Shown here piece by piece: positions 61,445 through 64,000 of a stretch of DNA of 64,000 nucleotides. Numbering within the stretch: the stretch's first letter is position 1; each line of letters begins with the position of its first letter. Source of the DNA: an uncultured Flavobacterium sp. (GTDB lineage: Bacteria > Bacteroidota > Bacteroidia > Flavobacteriales > Flavobacteriaceae); contig CALTVC010000001.1 in assembly GCA_943912855.1 (NCBI GenBank), positions 62,001 through 126,000 of the forward strand, in the 5' to 3' direction. Below the pieces are notes generated by a model. It saw only the letters and a list, made by a program, of their open reading frames with translations, ran no database searches and was not told the DNA's origin. Both the position numbers and the translations under genes were made by a program.

Positions 61445-62473
61445 ATGGGATTTTTTGATTTCATGACCGAGGATATCGCGATTGACTTAGGCACCGCGAA
61501 CACCCTGATCATACATAACGATAAAGTTGTGGTAGACAGCCCTAGTATAGTGGCGCGCGACCGTATATCTGGCAAAATTATTGCCGTAGGTAAGGAAGCA
61601 AGCATGATGCAGGGTAAAACCCATGAAAACATAAAGACCATACGCCCTCTTAAAGATGGTGTTATTGCCGATTTCGATGCTTCTGAGAAGATGATAAGTA
61701 TGTTCATAAAGAGCATACCTGCGCTTAAAAAGAAGCTTTTTACCCCTGCTCTTCGCTTGGTTATCTGTATACCTAGTGGTATTACCGAAGTGGAAATGCG
61801 CGCGGTTAAAGAATCTGCCGAGCGTGTAAACGGTAAGGAAGTATACCTGATCCATGAGCCTATGGCTGCCGCCATTGGTATCGGTATAGACATTATGCAA
61901 CCTAAGGGTAACATGATCGTAGATATAGGTGGTGGTACTACAGAGATTGCAGTAATAGCACTTGGTGGTATTGTATGCGACAAATCGGTTAAAATTGCGG
62001 GTGATGTATTTACCAATGACATTGTATACTACATGCGTACCCAGCACAACCTTTTTGTAGGTGAAAGTACAGCCGAAAAAATAAAAATTACCATAGGTGC
62101 TGCCATTGAAGACCTTGAAAGTCCGCCGGAAGACCTTAGCGTACAGGGACGTGACCTCCTTACGGGTAAACCAAAACAGGTTGAAGTTTCGTACCGTGAG
62201 ATAGCCAAGGCGCTGGACAAATCAATACAGCGTATAGAAGACGCGGTTATGGAAACCCTGAGCCAGACTCCTCCGGAACTTGCTGCCGACATTTACAACA
62301 CGGGTATTTACCTTGCAGGTGGTGGTAGTATGTTAAGAGGTCTTGACAAAAGGATTTCGCAAAAGACCGACCTTCCGGTTTACATAGCCGAAGACCCGCT
62401 AAGGGCTGTAGTACGCGGCACCGGAATGGCACTAAAAAATATACCAAAATACAGGAGCATCCTTATAAAATAA
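61445..62473 (+). CDS. mreB: Rod-shape-determining protein MreB
   Basis: A 342-aa bacterial actin. AIDLGTANTLI and MIVDIGGGTTEIAVI are the phosphate-binding loops and IYLAGGGSMLRGLDK the adenosine motif; KAGE-type spacing fits the family. It forms filaments under the membrane that direct wall synthesis. First of mreB-C-D-mrdA. Confidence 0.97.
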   Translation: MGFFDFMTEDIAIDLGTANTLIIHNDKVVVDSPSIVARDRISGKIIAVGKEASMMQGKTHENIKTIRPLKDGVIADFDASEKMISMFIKSIPALKKKLFTPALRLVICIPSGITEVEMRAVKESAERVNGKEVYLIHEPMAAAIGIGIDIMQPKGNMIVDIGGGTTEIAVIALGGIVCDKSVKIAGDVFTNDIVYYMRTQHNLFVGESTAEKIKITIGAAIEDLESPPEDLSVQGRDLLTGKPKQVEVSYREIAKALDKSIQRIEDAVMETLSQTPPELAADIYNTGIYLAGGGSMLRGLDKRISQKTDLPVYIAEDPLRAVVRGTGMALKNIPKYRSILIK

Positions 62474-62484
62474 GACATTAGCAA

Positions 62485-63321
62485 ATGCAGCAAATAATAA
62501 ACTTTTTATTAAAAAACAGTATTAACTTACTGTTTTTGCTGCTTTTAGGCATATCGTTAACGTTTACCATACAAAGCCATTCGTACCATAAAAGCCTGGC
62601 GGTTTCCAGTGCTAATTCGGTTACTGGCTATGTGTATGAAAAAATAAACGAGGTAGAAAGCTACTTTAGCCTGCGTGAGCAGAACGACAGGCTTTCGCAT
62701 GAAAACGCTGTGCTTAAAAAGATGCTTTACAATACCCAGGACACCCTGAATAAGCCTCCGATGACCCTGCCTGAAAACACTCCGGGCAATTACAAGGTAT
62801 TTGAAGCCAAAGTAATTAAAAACGGTTACAGCAGCCAGGAAAACTATTACACCATTAACGCAGGTACCGCAAACGGTATTAAGGAAGACATGGGTGTTAT
62901 AAGCAGCCAGGGTGTTATAGGCGTGGTAGAAAAAACATCGGCTCATTACAGTACCGTAATCAGTGTGCTGAACCGCAAATTTAAGTTGGGTGCTAAAATC
63001 AAGAAAAACAATCACTTTGGTACACTTACCTGGAACGGAAAGAGCACAGGCTTTGCTCAACTTATAGATGTACCAAGGATAGCCAGCTTTACCAAAGGAG
63101 ATACCATAGTTACCGGTAATGAATCGACCATATTCCCGGAAAACATTCCTATAGGTACCATCCATACTATTTATATGGATAAGGTAACGCATAACTTTAC
63201 CCTTGAAGTACGCCTGTTTAATGACATGACCAGCCTGGGCTACATCTACGTACTGGAAAACAAGCACAAAGACGAAATAGAACAACTGGAAGAGGAAACC
63301 AAGCCGCAAGAACAGCACTAA
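62485..63321 (+). CDS. mreC: Rod-shape-determining protein MreC
   Basis: A 278-aa bitopic protein: an N-terminal span (about 12-30), a coiled coil (50-80, REQNDRLSHENAVLKKML) and a beta-barrel-like periplasmic domain with GTANGIKEDMGVISSQGVIGVVE and NFTLEVRLFNDMTSLGYIYVLEN. It links MreB to the wall-synthesis complex. Its stop is directly followed by the mreD start. Confidence 0.93.
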   Translation: MQQIINFLLKNSINLLFLLLLGISLTFTIQSHSYHKSLAVSSANSVTGYVYEKINEVESYFSLREQNDRLSHENAVLKKMLYNTQDTLNKPPMTLPENTPGNYKVFEAKVIKNGYSSQENYYTINAGTANGIKEDMGVISSQGVIGVVEKTSAHYSTVISVLNRKFKLGAKIKKNNHFGTLTWNGKSTGFAQLIDVPRIASFTKGDTIVTGNESTIFPENIPIGTIHTIYMDKVTHNFTLEVRLFNDMTSLGYIYVLENKHKDEIEQLEEETKPQEQH

Positions 63322-63831
63322 ATGAATCCTACCGTACTCATAAACATATTACGCTTTATAGCTTTGCTTGCCGTTCAGGTGGTGGTATTTAACCGCCTGG
63401 ATCTGTTTGGTTTTATAAATGCGTACCCGTACATACTGTTCATTATCCTGTTTCCGGCAAACGGTAACAAAGCAGTACTGCTCATTTCGGCATTTGTAAT
63501 GGGTTTATTACAGGATCAGTTTTGCGACACCGGAGGTCCGCACGCATTGGCAAGTGTAGTGCTGGCATACGTAAGGCCAACATTTTTCCGTTTCGCGTTT
63601 GGTATCAGTTACGAATATCAAACCATAAAGATAAACGACCGTATGTCGCCCGAACGTCTTATCTTTATATTCCTGAGTATCATTACGCATCATTTTGTGC
63701 TGTTCATGATGGAGCTGTTCCGCTTCAACCTGATACTCGATGTGTTGCTTCGTACAATTGTTACAACACTGTTCACGTTAATAGTAAGCATTATTATCAT
63801 ATACCTCATTAAGCCGGGCAAACAACAATGA
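63322..63831 (+). CDS. mreD: Rod-shape-determining protein MreD
   Basis: A 169-aa membrane protein with about five spans, including LFGFINAYPYILFIILFP and LISAFVMGLLQDQFCDTGGPHALASV. It belongs to MreD by position and topology and completes the Mre complex. The stop overlaps the next start by TGA/ATG. Confidence 0.88.
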   Translation: MNPTVLINILRFIALLAVQVVVFNRLDLFGFINAYPYILFIILFPANGNKAVLLISAFVMGLLQDQFCDTGGPHALASVVLAYVRPTFFRFAFGISYEYQTIKINDRMSPERLIFIFLSIITHHFVLFMMELFRFNLILDVLLRTIVTTLFTLIVSIIIIYLIKPGKQQ

Positions 63832-64000
63832 GAAAGCTTTTACTTCCAGTCCTTATCATAGCAGGCACCGTGCTGATAATAGCAAGGCTGTTTTACCTGC
63901 AGATACTGGATGATTCGTACATTAAAAAGAGCGACAACAACGCCATTAAAATTAAGTACGAATATCCGGAACGCGGTTATATTTATGACCGTAACGGAAA
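63828..64000 (+). CDS. mrdA: Penicillin-binding protein 2, N-terminal fragment
   Basis: The gene starts with an ATG overlapping the mreD stop and leaves the window after about 57 codons. The visible part has a membrane span (LLLPVLIIAGTVLIIARLFYLQ) followed by YEYPERGYIYDRNG, the conserved PBP2 N-terminal motif. It makes wall peptidoglycan with RodA during elongation; the transpeptidase domain lies outside the window. Confidence 0.88.
   Translation, partial: MRKLLLPVLIIAGTVLIIARLFYLQILDDSYIKKSDNNAIKIKYEYPERGYIYDRNG

Noticed and set aside
62557..63318. 253-codon minus-strand ORF opposite mreC
   Set aside because: Antisense shadow of a well-supported mreC; no family features.
1..64000. CRISPR arrays, tRNA or rRNA genes, prophage
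   Set aside because: No regularly spaced direct repeats, no cloverleaf or rRNA signature and no phage genes were seen on reading; a covariance-model scan was not possible here.

Overview
The window looks like chromosomal DNA of a Flavobacteriaceae member, probably Flavobacterium. Evidence: gliding gene gldA, type IX secretion gene porT beside ubiE, three GLPGLI-family proteins, DUF4270 lipoprotein, DUF5686 and TonB-receptor-like outer membrane proteins with CarboxypepD_reg-like N-termini, a TamL-type lipoprotein, a two-gene MetH, and Bacteroidetes-type promoters (TTG / about 19 nt / TAnnTTTG) before many genes. No rRNA, tRNA, CRISPR array, transposase or integrase was seen. The gene calls rest on protein motifs recognised by eye; no database search was run.

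Layout. 1-1435: end of an AraC-type regulator and a close homologue of the flavin monooxygenase Tet(X). 1439-7590 (minus): a tight seven-gene operon linking SpeD (AdoMet decarboxylase), a DUF4178 zinc-ribbon membrane protein, a small one-TM protein, DUF350, a membrane-fused spermidine synthase, a Tat-lipoprotein FAD amine-oxidase-like protein and a His-containing polytopic membrane protein. 7736-20024: a methionine/AdoMet island: metK (minus, with a SAM-II-like leader), then metY, metX, osmC-like, a homoserine-dehydrogenase-like protein, an AT-rich unknown gene, a SAM-I riboswitch, split metH and metF. Four tandem leader-ORF/terminator attenuators sit before metY and osmC; the two before metY encode peptides packed with Met and Cys codons.

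20102-31728: alcohol dehydrogenase, TlpA-like thioredoxin, PagL-like acyloxyacyl hydrolase, head-GIN protein, gldA with a possible 37-aa downstream ORF, and envelope proteins (TonB-receptor-like, GLPGLI, FadL-like, DUF4270). 31960-37347: a DUF6268/kelch/DUF4907/LytS/LytTR sensory operon, then a predicted propeller protein and deoxynucleoside kinase. 37418-47986: pyrophosphatase, DUF5686 protein, pdhB, two GLPGLI genes, etfBA, bifunctional nuclease, thyA, 2TM protein, folA. 47983-51366: lineage-specific lipoproteins and a WG-repeat protein. 51431-64000: accD, fbaA, tamL, rRNA methyltransferase, porT-ubiE, ABC permease, purH and the mreBCD-mrdA cell-shape operon, cut by the window edge.

The most unusual parts are the methionine regulatory island, which combines two classes of SAM-sensing RNA, Met/Cys leader peptides and a perfect 20-bp palindrome between divergent units, and the membrane polyamine operon next to metK. 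MetK makes AdoMet, SpeD can decarboxylate it and the SpeE-like protein can donate the aminopropyl group, so the two regions are metabolically connected. Another recurring pattern is intergenic inverted repeats built from short paraphrased words, different at each locus but alike in architecture.
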